NCBI GenBank assembly: GCA_963969345.1 | Contig: OZ017768.1 | Location: 3,496,718 to 3,560,717, forward strand | DNA: 64,000 nucleotides | Reading direction: 5' to 3' | DNA from: Turbatrix aceti | Taxonomy: Eukaryota; Nematoda; Chromadorea; Rhabditida; Panagrolaimidae | Part shown: piece by piece, positions 1 to 17,841 of the stretch | Position numbering within the stretch: position 1 is the stretch's first letter | Layout: the number at the start of each line of letters is the position of its first letter | The notes under the pieces: generated by a model | The model's database searches: none | What the model saw: the letters and a program-made list of their open reading frames with translations, nothing else | What the model was told of the DNA's origin: nothing | Made by a program: the position numbers and the translations under genes

Positions 1-4531
<4,531 letters not shown>

Positions 4532-7500
4532 ACGCCTCGACCGACCGCTTCGCCTCGCTTGGGGACTTGTCATCAGATGCGCGCGTTTGGATGAGCGTGC
4601 GTTTCCTTTTCTCTACTCTAAAATCTGCTTCCCTATCATCCATTTTTCTAAAATTTTTTGTCGTGTGTTAAAGCATAAAGGATTTTGGATGATGCTCAAC
4701 TACCGTTCAATCTGTTTGCCCGCCGCACTACCATCCGCGACCGCTGCGGTGTCAGATGGGTTGCACAGTAGCGCGGCGTCTTCCACTCCTAGCCCCAGAC
4801 CGGCGAGTCGGCGCTGGCGTCGGAGCGAGAGAGGCGCCGTCGCTGTACTCGCCTGCCCCGTCTAGTTACTCATTGCTTTCTTCTTCCTTCTTCTTCTTCT
4901 CCTCTGCTGTGTCTACGTTTTTGGTTTAAAAAAACGAGAGTGACGCGTCAGGTTCGTGGACATCGGTCCAATTGCTATTCTATATTGTTTTTACGTTGTT
5001 TTTTGATTGAAAAATAAAAAAATTGGGAGCAATCATTTTTTTTATTGTTTTTTTGGCTTGTTCGTACCCTCCCTCCCTGCCGGCCTGGCTGCTCTGGGGC
5101 AATCTTTCGGCAGATGCAAGCCCGGCGGAGGGGCCGGTGTTCGTTCGGAAAAAGCGGAGGCGGTTGTGCTTTCCTCGTATCTTTCCTCCCGCTTGCTCTC
5201 GAGACTGGCGGCAGGCAGCGGCGGAGAGATCACTGGGACGGAGGGTACACGCACACACACGCAACGCAGGCAGCAGCCAGCACCCACCCGAGTTCTCCGA
5301 AAGTAATCAAGGGAGAGGGGAGGGGAGTGATCGGCCAAAAATTGCAGCGGCTGCTGGCTGCTGCATCGATCACCCCCTCACCCTCACCCTCACCGCTGCC
5401 GTCGCCGTCGCCGTCGCCGCTGGCGCTAGGGCTAGCCAACAGCTAAACAACAACACATCCCCGGCAGGCAAGCAAGCAAGCAAACGTAATTTGTTTGGAT
5501 GCAACGGGCTTTGATCGCTCCGGCTGGCAGCCGAGACCGGAAGGATCCGATTCGCGTCCGTACGCCATCTGGTCGTTATCGCCGCTCCCGATCCGTATGA
5601 GGCGCCGAGACTGACTGGCCGGACATTCCGAAAACTCCGTCCGTTGATTGTCCTCCCCCCCCCTCTCCCTGGCCGTGCTAGGAGGCAGGAGGTCCCCCCC
5701 TGACTCACCCTACAACACCCGCCGACGGAGACGACGACGACGACACCAGCGAAATGACAAAGCACTAAGCACTCGAAGCAACTTAATCCTGTTTTGCACA
5801 GCCGTTCTTGGAACTGTCTCGAAATAGGGGGGGAAAAGAGAGTGCGCGAGCACTAGCACTTTTTGCGGCGGCGGTAGTGCTTAAGCATGCATGCATGACG
5901 ACGACCTGTGCTGCATGAACTGAACTGAACTGGGTCCTTGATCCTAGGCCAGCATGCGTGGTGGCGGTGGTGGTGCACCCCAACGATCATCAGAAAGCAA
6001 ATAGAAGGGGAAAAACACGAGAAAAGCAGCTCCCAGAAAACAGACTGTATGTAACAAGTCCTAAAAAAGTTGGTCTTGGTCGCAAGTTTCTAATCTACCT
6101 CCCTCTCCCATCAGTGGGCCCTGCCTGAGTCAGTAAGTTTCTCCTAATCGAGGGATTCTTCGTCGTGTGCATGCTTCAAAACAACCTGACTGCATGCATG
6201 CACTTCACCGGAAGACTGACTCCAAACACACCAACAACCCTCGATCCGCAGTAATGATCCTCCAAAAACAAACTAAATACTACCTACCGACAAATGCGAA
6301 AATTACAGCACTCGTCTCGTAATCCTACAAAAAAATCAAAAATCTTGATACAAACCTCGATCACACCCCAGAAAAAGGGAAAAAACAGACAATCCAGTAG
6401 TTGACTGATCCGGTAGGTAGATACGACAAAAAGTCATCCCCAAAAAAAGAGAAAAACAAACAGTGAACGCAAAAAAGGAAGCACAATGGTCAAATTTTAT
6501 TTCTGGCGGGAACAGGATCCGGTTACGCTCGATCGTAATTCAAATTTAGCGGGCTGACATACAGTTCGTATCTTGACACGATCATTGTTAGAAGGAGAGA
6601 GAGAGAGCAGCGCGGAATAGGTGACGCAAGGTCATACTTGGTAGGCTGTTTTCCGTTGCTTGGGCATTGAATATTGCGCGGTTGTGTCCGGCGATCGCGC
6701 TGCGATGCGTTTGCTCACTGTCAGTTTTTGTCTCGGTGCTGTGCCTGTGCCTGTGCGCAGGTCAGAGTCAGTCGCTGCGATCGTAAACGTTTTTTTGCGC
6801 TTTTTTTTCCGTACGCGTTTCTTTTTTAGGCCTCCGTGTTTTTTGCCTTACGTTTCCAATAATTCTAGGCTTTTTTTGATCATTTTGTTTTTGTTTTTCA
6901 CCTCCCACAATTGTGAGGTAAGCTTGGCTTCTGGGAAGCGTTGTTACTCCTGCAAAAACCCATCATCCTCAGCCCTGGCTTGTTGCTTTTGTTTTTTTCG
7001 TGTGTATTGTTAGGCCGAATTACTTTGGGGGGAGATATAGCGAAGGGTGTGCTAACTTGCATGATTCGTATCGATTCAGAGTATCGATGCGCCCACACAA
7101 ATCAGTGCCCTTGAGTCCGCCTTTTCCCGTTCTTCTTTCTTTCCCGATTGTAGCACCTCGCCCCGGCGTGGAGGATATATATTGGGACGGACAAGCACGA
7201 TTTTTCGATTTTGAGTTGTTCACAGAAACTGGGAGAGGAGAGAGGCATCTCTTTCGTATTTCGTTCCTCCGCAGGGCTGCTGCTGCTGCTGCTGTTGCTG
7301 CTGCCGTTGCCACTAGGTGCACATAAGCAACACGATGGGTTGGTTGGATGGTTGGCTGCTCTATCCTCCCGCCTGTTCTTTTGGTGGCCCGCCTCCTTTC
7401 TTCCTCACCCCCCTCTAATCTCCCTCAAACCTCGGCGGAACATTCGACTGACAGTCGGTTGCTTTGGGTGAGCAGCCGCCGAGTGCGCGCGTAGGAGGCA

Positions 7501-8009
7501 ACACTGCGAATTGTTTTGTTGTTTTTTTATTCATTCTGCGCTTTGCTATTTTATTCATTCAGGGGGTAATAGTTTAGTTTGACAACCCTTAGACATTCTA
7601 TTTTGTCTACGATCCGGTTGTGCCCCGGCAAAAAAATGTGGGAGGGATAAGCCACGGTCCATCCCACCACATTTCGATGACTTCTAGACCAAAAGCGGCT
7701 TTTTTGATGCATAATGCGATCACGAATGATGATCTGAGCGATTTGAGGGATTTGGATCGGCGCCAATATGCAGGAGGGACCTGCGTAGCCCCTGCCCCTG
7801 TTCTGCGACCACCCACTCGCGCTGTTTTTCGACGTCGCTCCTGTTCTTTCCTGGAAACGTCCAGTCAGACGACAACACAGCGCTGCTGCCCCGGTGAATC
7901 ACCGCCCGCTCAGGTCGGTCGGAAGAAAGCGCATGCACTTCCTGTACGCGGAATGGTGATTCATCGTGTAGAAAAGAACGAAGGGAGGCGCGTTTACTAA
8001 AAATTTCCC
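4532..8009. other. Spacer between the two actin genes
   Basis: It begins with the actin-1 3' UTR; the nearest canonical AATAAA is far downstream (about 5013), so the poly(A) site is unclear. The rest has no supported exon. Simple repeats include a TCACCC then GCCGTC tract around 5375-5420, a GA run near 6597-6610 and a CTG run near 7277-7300. The last part is the actin-2 promoter region. Confidence 0.6.
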
Positions 8010-8020
8010 TATATAAAAGC
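8010..8020 (+). promoter_or_regulatory. TATA box of actin gene 2
   Basis: The sequence TATATAAAAGC lies about 160 nt before the actin-2 ATG. A start site about 30 nt downstream, near 8040, would give a roughly 130 nt leader. No equivalent box was found close to actin-1, so the two copies may be driven differently. This is a motif match only. Confidence 0.6.
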
Positions 8021-8110
8021 CTCCGCTTTCGATCAATTGCACTCCGTTCTTTCTGCCGGTCGTGTTTTTTTGCGTGCACCGATTCTGAGGCGTCGACTAT
8101 TTTATTTTAG

Positions 8111-9402
<1,292 letters not shown>

Positions 9403-9593
9403 ACCGCTCAAATGGACTACATCGACGATATTACTGCCTGTACTCTTTGTTTTTTTTCTCCCTCACCCAAGACCAACGTCAAATTGTCCCACCGGTCGGC
9501 ACGGGATTTTTCCTCGCCTTCCTGTAACAACTTTCGTCTCCTTGCGTTTTGTGTTTCGAGTTGTCTGCAGCCAAGACAAAAAACGCTCTTTCT

Positions 9594-9599
9594 AATAAA
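9594..9599 (+). other. Poly(A) signal of actin copy 2
   Basis: AATAAA about 190 nt after the actin-2 stop codon and about 165 nt before the next gene's ATG, so it probably sets the 3' end of the actin transcript. Confidence 0.7.
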
Positions 9600-9762
9600 C
9601 TGATTTGCATCGAACAACCGACTTTTGGGGGAGGAGGGGACTTTGGGGGGCGTGGGAAGCGTTGAGCGCCAACTGCCGGAGAAAGAGTTAAGCGACGGCC
9701 GTAGGCAGGCTCCGTTCAGGCCGGGAACGAACTCGATCGATTTAGCCACCACCTCTGCCGGG

Positions 9763-12328
9763 ATGTTGGTGCTGCCGGGGCTCGTTGCGGTGCTGCTGGC
9801 GACCGCCGAGGCTTCGCGATTTGCGGATCAACTCTTCGAGGACCTGATGTATTATTACAACAAGAATGTAAGGCCCGTCGTCAATTCTACCGAGGCGCAG
9901 AGGGTTAAGTTCGGCGCCAGCCTCATTCGAATTATCGATGTCGTAAGTTTTGTCTGTTTGTAAAGACATCTGCCGGCAGATGTCGGTGACGCGAGCAACC
10001 AAATAAGACGCTGGAGCAACTTACAGGACGAGGTAAACCAGGTGCTGACGACCAACCTGTGGCTTGAGATGGTAGGTTACTTGGCTGGATACTGGAAGGT
10101 ATAAGCGCAGGAAATGGTTGTTTAGCAATGGTACGACTACAAACTCAAGTGGGACCATACCAAGTTCAATGGCATCAAAAAGCTGCATGTTCCTGCCGAT
10201 CAGATTTGGATTCCAGGTGAGGGGTGATTCGCGTGCCGAAGATGGCCTAAAAAATGGTCGATTGGTGACCGACCATTTTTAAGTCTTAAAAAAACAAAAA
10301 AAAAGTTTGACAGGACGCTTTTTGAATCGTTTTCATCCGAAACGAAAAATGATGCATATTTTGAACGAATTTTTCACCTTTTGCGTTTTTTTTTCGCCAT
10401 TTTGGGGCTATTTTATTAAACAAAAAAAATTCAACAGTTTTTCTTTGTTTCAACAAAAAACAGCCATTTGTATTTATTTTTTGGGCATGATTTTAGGTTC
10501 GGCTCGAATGACAACTTTTTAATTTTTTACGATTTTTATTGATGAACTCTAAGTAATCAACTTCGTGCCAAAATTTATGTTTCTTACACAAAAAAGTTTT
10601 TTTTGTTGTCTTGTGTAAAATTATTTTTTTTATTAAATATGCTCGTTTTCGACCAATTTTAAGCCTTAACACCGTTTCAGACATCCTATTGTACAACAAT
10701 GCCGACGGCGAACCCCACATCTCGATCATGAGCGACGCGACCGTCTACTACAACGGCCTCGTCGTCTGGAAGCCTCCCAGCATCTATAAAAGCTTCTGCA
10801 CCGTGCGTTTGTTTCCTTAAAATTTCCCAACGGTCCGTGGGTTTCAGATCGACATCAAGTACTTCCCCTACGACATCCAGACCTGCCAGATGAAGGTGAC
10901 AAACCAATTTTGACTTTTTAAAGCAAAAAATAATTTTTATATATTTTAGTTCGGCGGCTGGAGTTACAACGGTTTTCTCATGGACATCAGGCAACTTCCG
11001 GTTCGTGTTTTCGTTCGTGGGGTTTGAAACAATTTTTGGTTTCAGAGCAGACCAGAAGACGTCATCGAGACCCGCTACGACGACAGTGGACGTGAAAATC
11101 AGTTTTTGAAGATCGGGATGGATCTGTCGTCTTTTTACCCCTCCCTGGAGTGGGATGTCATCGAGCTGACATCGGAACGACACGAACAGCTGTATCCTGG
11201 TTGTTGTGGTCAGGATATGTATATTGACATCACTTTTATGGTCACGTTAAGGCGAAAAGCACTTTTTTATACTGTTAACCTGGTTTTTCCGTGCTGGAGC
11301 ATCGGTGAGTCCTTGCTAAGGATCAAAGTTTCTTTTCCCTAAACCTATTGAACAAAAATGGCGTCCAACACGTAATAAAGCTCAAAAACAACGCAAAAAA
11401 GCAAAAAAAACGACGAATTCCGTTTAGGCCTTATTTTTCGTTTCAAGACAAATTTCCAGCCCTTTTCGAGGATTTTTATCAAAATTTGTTTTTTTTTCAG
11501 CCTGCCTGACAACCTTCGTCTTCTACGTCCCCGCCAAGGAGCACAAAGTTACGTTCTCCATCTCCGTGCTGGTCGCTCTGACTGTCTTCTACCTTGTCCT
11601 CGTCGAACTTATCCCACCGACCTCCCTGGTCATCCCACTCATCGGCCGCTACCTCCTCTTCACCATGGTTGCTGTCACGGCTTCTATCCTGCTCTCCGTC
11701 ATCACGCTCAACTTCTACAGAAGGTTTTCGTGCCAGGACCCAAAATACATATTCTAACATAATTCCTAACTTCAGAGACGGTTCAACCCACCGTATGCCA
11801 GCATGGATGAGAAAAGTCTTCCTCGGCCGCCTGCCCTATTACCTGTGCTTCAAGCCCCCGGACGACGACCAACTCAGCGACGACGGGAGCACCATGTCGG
11901 ATGTCCAGGTATCCCTAGCCACGAATTCGCGCCGCGCATCACCGTATATCCTTTCGGTCGCGTCGATGGTCGATTCTACGGAAACCCGGTTAACCCAGCT
12001 CGCTCAACTCCGAGGAATGCACCCTGATCTGATCAGACGCATGGTCGACAACGTAGCCTTCATCGCGGATCACTTCCGCGCCGCGAAGAAGGAGAGCAAG
12101 GTCAGCGAGGATTGGTCCTACGTCGCGATGGTCCTCGATCGCATCCTCATCATCGTATTTCTCATCGGCAACGTCGTCAGTACAGTTTTCATTCTGCTGC
12201 AATCGCCAGCGCTTTACGATACCCGGGACCCCCTGCCTATCCTGCCGCCGACCAAGCCCCTCAGCGGTGATACCTACGAAGCTTCATCCATGGACTCGTT
12301 TAACGAGACCCAATGGTGGCAGTGGTGA
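9763..12328 (+). CDS. Nicotinic acetylcholine receptor subunit (9 exons)
   Basis: Subunit of a pentameric acetylcholine-gated cation channel at neuromuscular or neuronal synapses. Exons: 9763-9942, 10027-10071, 10126-10216, 10681-10802, 10848-10895, 10950-11000, 11046-11304, 11501-11723 and 11776-12328, giving 523 residues. A signal peptide starts MLVLPGL. The 45 nt exon 2 (TNLWLEM) is the classic nAChR exon. The Cys-loop is Cys145-x13-Cys159. Vicinal cysteines Cys232-Cys233 mark an alpha-type subunit, but a Gly sits between Pro and the pair (YPGCC). TM1-TM3 are in exons 7-8, with IPPTS after TM2; TM4 is near residues 450-480. The TM2-TM3 region recalls nematode levamisole-receptor-type subunits; the subgroup is unresolved. 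Intron 3 (464 nt) is AT-rich. Confidence 0.93.
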
Positions 12329-13272
12329 GAGCAAAAGCTGTCACACTGACTAAAAATTAAAAAAAACGGCCTAAAATACAGTCAATTCCATAACAAAAGG
12401 ATACGATATTGAAGTTCCCGCACTCCCGCAGCGAAAAAACCGCAATTTGTCATTGGAACACTTTGCCAGACCTAACTTTATGACTTTTGAGAAAACGGTG
12501 TTTGTTTGTGTTTTTTGTGTTTCTTTGATAAATTACTCTCTTCCGTGTGCTTTTACGGTGTTGCAAGTTTTTTACTGTTTGAGCGACAGCGTTCAATACC
12601 AACACCCACCAAATTTCTATCTCAGACAGCTTATTTGACCCCTTGTCGCGTTGATTTTTATGTCAAATGTGGGTGCGTTTGTCTGCGTCGACTCCGATGC
12701 ACACCCAGCCAGTCGTCGCACGCGCACTGCGAACAACGCGAAGAACGTCTTGGCTTGGCTTGGCCTTTCCCGCGGAAGGTCCTCCATCGTCCGCGTCCGT
12801 GGCCGGCCTGCATGTCTGACAACCCGCCAACCAACTTTTTTGCGGCGATGACTGCTTTGCGCTGCGTCCGTCTTCGCTCGCTCGCTCGCGCTGCTAGAGC
12901 GCTCCTCTCGACTGACGGCGACTGCGGCAGCGGCTGAGTCAGCAAAAAAAAGAGAGCCTAGCGCGCAGCAACACCATCTGAACTCTTCGGATGGATGGGA
13001 TGGATGTTTTTCTTTTCCGCATCAACTGCATTGTTTCCTTCCCATCCCTGTGTTTTTTTGGGGGGGTTTGACGGAATTTGCTGGGACTGGGCTCTCGGAT
13101 TGATTATTGGTTTTCTTCTCTCCGTCTTGGCTTTTCTGACTCTTGCTCGCAGGGACTTCTCGGTTTGCTGAGAAGTTCTGCTACTTTTTTTGGCTCCACC
13201 CAACTTTTACGTTCTCGGTTACGTTTTTGCGAGTTTTCTGGCTTCTATTACGCGAGTTTTTACGATTTTCAG
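12329..13272. other. Spacer between nAChR and transporter genes
   Basis: Holds the nAChR 3' UTR and the leader of the next gene. Frames of up to 143 codons occur but show no domain, and I regard them as chance. It ends with a pyrimidine-rich acceptor (ATTTTCAG, ending at 13272) 11 nt before the transporter ATG. Confidence 0.6.
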
Positions 13273-13283
13273 GCTTCGTAGCT

Positions 13284-15394
13284 ATGTCCACTATGACCGA
13301 GACTGAGGTCAATGAATCTCTTACCCCCGCCACAGAGAAAGATGACCTTCTCGCCAAGGAAAAAAGTCAGGTTGGTGTTTACTCTTTTTTTTGCTTTAGT
13401 TTATCGCTGATTATTTTTGTTTCATTTTGGGGTTCTGAAGTTTTGCACTTTTAATCAAGTTTGGATCAAAAGTCGTTAAAAAATAGAATTCTGTAATTTA
13501 TTACTTTTGTTTAACTTTTGAGTCAATTGGCAGTGCCCAGACGGTGCGCGTTTAGGATTCTCATGCCTTGGGGGCTGGAGAATTACTTGAGCTTGCTACT
13601 CCTGTCAAACTGTCTCTCATTATCCTTTTCCATTCAGGACTTGGATCCAGTGGCAGCCAAGAAGGCGCTTGCTACGATGAGCAGCGAAGAGCCTGCACAG
13701 GCGAGGGTCTTGCTACGAGTCTACCCAAAGAGATGGATCATCCTCCTGGTCGTTGCCCTTCTCAACAATTCTAATACCATGATTTGGATTTCGTATGCTT
13801 CGATTGCGAATTTCGTTGACACATTTTACGAAACTGAGGTGAGTTTTCAATTTTTTGTAACTATTTGTGCATTTTTTGTAATTTTAGCGGGCGTCAAACT
13901 GGTTCTCGATGATCTACCTCATCTGCACGATTCCCTTCGGCCTCCTCGGCATGTGGGTAGGTCGCGTTCTTGGCCTGAGAGTGTCTATCCTCATCGCTGC
14001 CTGGTCCAATGCCATCGGAGCGGCAATCAAGCTGGGTGCCATCTGGCTGGACCCTTCTCTGCGATTTCCGGTCGCCATCACGGGCCAGGCGATCTCGGCT
14101 ATCGCGTACCCGTTCATCATGTCGCTCCCGACCAAGGTGGGTGCCGCTTGGTTCCCGGAAAACGAGCGTGCCATCGCTACAACGATCGCTGTCATGTCAA
14201 ACCCTCTCGGCATCCTTCTGGCCAACATCGCGAGTCCGAATATCGTGAACGCTGCTTCGAGCGTCTGGATCGTCAATGTCTACACCTTCGTCCCAGCCGC
14301 GATTGCCTGTCTCATTGCCAGCGTCGCGGTCACGTCTTCTGACCCACCGCATCCGCCTGCGCTGAGCGCATCAAAGGAACAAATGCCGTTTGTTCAGGGC
14401 GTCAAATCCTGCTTCACGAACAAATCCTACCTCGTCCTGCTCGTCGTGATGGGCGGCGGCATCGGCATGTTCAACTGCCTGTACACCGTCATGCAGCAGC
14501 TCCTGTGCCCCTACGGCTACTCAAACCAGGACAGTGGGCTCTGTGCAGCGCTCATGATTATCGGCGGCGTCATCGGAGCCACCCTCGCCGGATCGTTCGT
14601 CGCAAAAACCCATCGCTTTGCCGAGACTCTCAAAGTCGCCCTCGGACTCGCCGTCGTCTGTGGCATTGTTTTCCTGCAACTCACGCTGCACGCTGGACTC
14701 GCGGTGGTCATCTTTGTCGTCTGCTTCCTGTTTGGAGTCATGGGCCTCGCGACGTATCCCGTTGGCCTCGAGCTTTCTGCCGAGGTTACATTCCCCGTCG
14801 CAGAGACGACTTCGACGTCGCTCGTTGTCATCGCCGGCCAGGTGAGTCATTCATTTTTCTTCACGCTAAGCTGTCGCACCTGTGGAATGGATGCGTCAAG
14901 CCAAAAAAAAAAATTTGTGTACACTTGTTTTTTTATTTCAGATTCAAAGTATCGTTTTTCTGGCGGTTATGAGCAACTTTGCCAAGCCTCTTGAGGGCGA
15001 TGCCGCGAAGTACGAGGTGTGCTCGGCCGGAGGAGCGCAAGGAGCGAAGCCGAACGACTTTACCGTGTCCAACGCTGTAAGTTGTTTTTTTCCAGTTTTT
15101 TTGTTCTTTACGATAGTTTTTGCTTTTTTACACGATTTTGAACATGTTTTGCCGGATCGTGTTTTAAAAGTGTCCGTGAGCGGCTGAAATGATTGATTTA
15201 TCTTCTTTCAGATCATGTCGGGCCTCGCAGCTTTGTTGTTCATCGTGACCATTGCTTTCTTCCACCCCGAATATCGACGGATGAACCTGGACCAAGCGGT
15301 GGATGCTAACGACGACGGAAAGAAACTCAGCGCCATCGAAGACGGAAACAGCGAACTCAAGCGACTTTCTGCAGAACCGCAAGAGTCGAGTTGA
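13284..15394 (+). CDS. SLC49A3/MFSD7-like major facilitator transporter (5 exons)
   Basis: Multi-pass membrane transporter of the SLC49 (FLVCR-related) branch of the major facilitator superfamily. Exons 13284-13370, 13638-13838, 13888-14841, 14942-15076 and 15212-15394 join in frame to 519 residues; mammalian SLC49A3 is of similar size. Visible signatures are LLNNSNTMIWISYA in TM1, NWFSMIYLICTIPFG in TM2, AAWFPENERA, MSNPLGILLANI, the CPYGY segment before TM8 and GLELSAEVTFPVAE near TM10, all close to SLC49A3 as I remember it and less so to FLVCR1. N- and C-terminal tails are acidic and cytosolic. The substrate is not established for this branch. A poly(A) signal AATAAA lies at 15654-15659. 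Confidence 0.85.
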
Positions 15395-15653
15395 TCCGAC
15401 TCGCCCGTACGTGTCTGAGGGGGCTCTCTCTGGCCCCCTTCAGCTGGTCCCCGCAAAAGAACGGGTTCACGCATTCCCTCCGATCTACTACTGCCGGGCT
15501 TGGTTGTTCCGTTTCTTCCTGCAGCTCCTCTCCGAGGCAAAAGCGTCTGAATATTTAATAATTAGGCGTTTTGATGGGCCTAATCATTCATTGTTATATT
15601 TAAATTCACATTGATTTTCCTTTTACACACACACACGCTGCTGTTCGGCTGAT

Positions 15654-15659
15654 AATAAA
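15654..15659 (+). other. Poly(A) signal of the SLC49A3-like gene
   Basis: AATAAA 260 nt after the stop codon, following a short CA repeat. Confidence 0.65.
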
Positions 15660-16120
15660 AGCCGGGAAGCAGCCCCCGTAAACGCCAGCCTTATCAGGGG
15701 TCTTTCAGGGCGGTGAGCGGTGATTCACGGGGCGATAGATGGGGGGAGGACGGTGTTTGCGACCGTTCGGTGCTGATGCTGACTGATTTTCGTGGGCTAA
15801 CCCTGTTGAGGTGAGGGTAGGTTCGTCGGCGCCTGGCTCTAGACGCCGGAAGACCTGGTTGCCGGAAATACCTTTGGGATAGGTTATCATAACGATTGGG
15901 CAAACGTTCGCGCTTGTTTGTAGACAAATTAGAGTTTTCGTGGTCGTGTTCATTCGAGAACAGATTTTTCGTAAATTTTTTGTTCCCAAACAGAGTTCAA
16001 TTTTTTTAACAGATAAAACGAATAGAAATCTGATGTGAGTAACATGAAAGTAACTTTGTCAAAATTTTATGTATGTTATTTGACCAGAAAATGGCAAATA
16101 ACATTCATCCTATTTTTTTT

Positions 16121-16173
16121 GTTTTTGGATAACACTTTTCCGTTTTTGGACCGCAAAAGTGTTATCCAAAAAC
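16121..16173. repeat. Perfect 19 bp inverted repeat with 15 nt loop
   Basis: The arms 16121-16139 and 16155-16173 are exact reverse complements (core GGATAACACTTTT / AAAAGTGTTATCC). Beyond one mismatch they continue as T-run against A-run. It could be a foldback transposon remnant or a hairpin RNA; no coding sequence surrounds it. Confidence 0.85.
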
Positions 16174-16189
16174 GAAAAAAACGTGAACT

Positions 16190-16380
16190 TTGTTTTTTAT
16201 TCGGGAAACAAAATTTCGCACATTGGAAAAAATTTGTTCCATGTACGTTCGCGGAAACGCTCAATAATGTTCGCGTTCGTTTGATTTATCGAACAAAATT
16301 ATCAAAATGTTCACATTAATTTTTTTCTTCAAAGAATAGTTAAAAATTGTTCGTGTTTGTTGGCGAACAAAAAAATATAT
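16190..16380. repeat. AT-rich dispersed repeat, copy A
   Basis: Segment with repeated GTTCGCG and CGAACAAA words. Parts resemble 18608-18860 in the neighbouring SH2 gene, sharing TTCGTGTTTGTT, GGCGAACAAA or TGCGAACAAA, and GAACAAA followed by TCAAAATG. The similarity is imperfect and judged by eye. Confidence 0.45.
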
Positions 16381-17577
16381 TTGCCCATTTTTGGTTACGA
16401 TGCCGGTGACTTCCCTTCCGCAAGGCCCAAAGGCGTCCGACGGAGACAAAGACGTTTTTGAAATGCAAATTTTGGTTCTGTTTTGTTGGTACCGCCGTTT
16501 TTGGTATTTTCTTGTTTTCAGTGCCGCGCGACCCCCTCCCTTCCTGGCAGGCAACAATGCTGCTAATGAGAAACGATTAGAGCTGTAAGCTGCCCCCCAC
16601 ACGCGATGATGACCCCCCCCTCCGCTTGCCTGGCCGCTAGCGGTCAGCGTTCAGCGTCAACAGAGGGTCATCGTGTTGACTGACTGTTTGCCGACTGCCC
16701 GAAGACCTAACATAAGACAAGACGCGAGCGAGTAAGCAAGCAATCGAGCGCTTCTTCCTGCTGGTCAGGCCGTTGGTTGTATTTATGCGCTAACGAGGCA
16801 GGCGCTGACCACTGACCCGACCGGTCGGCGGTCGATGTATCTAAAATGTAAAATGCCCGACGGTCGACGTTATTCACTCGAGGCCCTCTGCGCACTCTAG
16901 CATCCATCTGCCGCCCAATGCGTTGTTCGTTCGTTCCCGAGGGTTATTTTTTATATTTAGAAGCACCCGGGCCCGACCATTCCATTTGTGGGGGGGTCGG
17001 GGGGGGGGGGATTACACATTATGCTCTGCCACGGGAGAAAGAACCGAACGCGCATTGTCTTACAGCTCAAAATAACGGGAAGCGTCTGGACAATGGGATG
17101 AGTCATGGCATACCCCAACGAGGAGGGAGGTCCTCCCAATGTTCGATGTTCGTGTTTTTTTGAAGCCTTTTTGCTTCTTTTCTGCCCTGTGATCCATACA
17201 GAGAGACCCCAATGCTTAAGTATGCAACGCCTTTCCCACCTTATGTACGTGGATGGTTGTTGTTATTGAGCATTGTGTATGCAGTCCGGGCAGAACATTT
17301 GGGCTATGGAAGCCGTGGAGGCTATTTTTGCTGTTTTCGTCTGCTTGACCGGAAACCCGGGTAGAAAACTATCATAGTCAGAAAAAAATACAACTTCCGT
17401 CCAAGCCGCCATCCGGGAAAGGTGCACAGCGTGCATTGCAATTTTTATGGTTTTTCATGCTTTTCTGCAGCAAAAACGCCCCCCTCCCCAATTTTAAATT
17501 TTTTTCTGCAAGATAGTTTTCAACGCATTCATCATGATCCTGATCCTTGTCGCGCGGGGTTTTTTTTGAAGCTCACA

Positions 17578-17619
17578 TCAGTGCTACTCAGTTTTACCTG
17601 AGGAGGTGAGTAGCACTGA
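17578..17619. repeat. 13 bp perfect hairpin upstream of the SH2 gene
   Basis: Left arm 17578-17590 (TCAGTGCTACTCA) and right arm 17607-17619 (TGAGTAGCACTGA) are exact complements around a 16 nt loop. It sits about 220 nt before the SH2 adaptor start. The arms are short for a microRNA precursor, but the pairing is exact and GC-balanced. Confidence 0.8.
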
Positions 17620-17841
17620 CATTTCGCGCTACTTGACATTGTAGAAGGGATTCATTTCGTTCCGGTTGCTGGGGTTTATGCTATTGACCAAATGAGTGTG
17701 GTCCAACGGTTGCTTACGATCTCCGGAGGGGGTTATGCTTATGATTTTGTGTGTGCGTTTGCGTTCGCGCAACCGATCTCTAACCGGTCTCTACGGGGTG
17801 GGGTAATCGATACATACCCCAGACGTAATGTGTGACTTCAG

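Larger units (their letters stand above)
15395..17841. other. Intergenic region with hairpins and AT-rich repeats
   Basis: After the transporter 3' UTR there is no supported gene. The region contains a CA run at 15627-15637, a perfect 19 bp inverted repeat at 16121-16173, an AT-rich segment at 16190-16380 resembling one in the next gene's intron 2, a G-run around 16987-17011 and a 13 bp hairpin at 17578-17619. It ends at the acceptor directly in front of the SH2 gene ATG. Confidence 0.6.

Noticed and set aside
5023..5514. Overlapping frames of 100-160 codons between the actins
   Set aside because: GC-rich low-complexity sequence, alanine and proline runs, no domain and mutual overlap in several frames.
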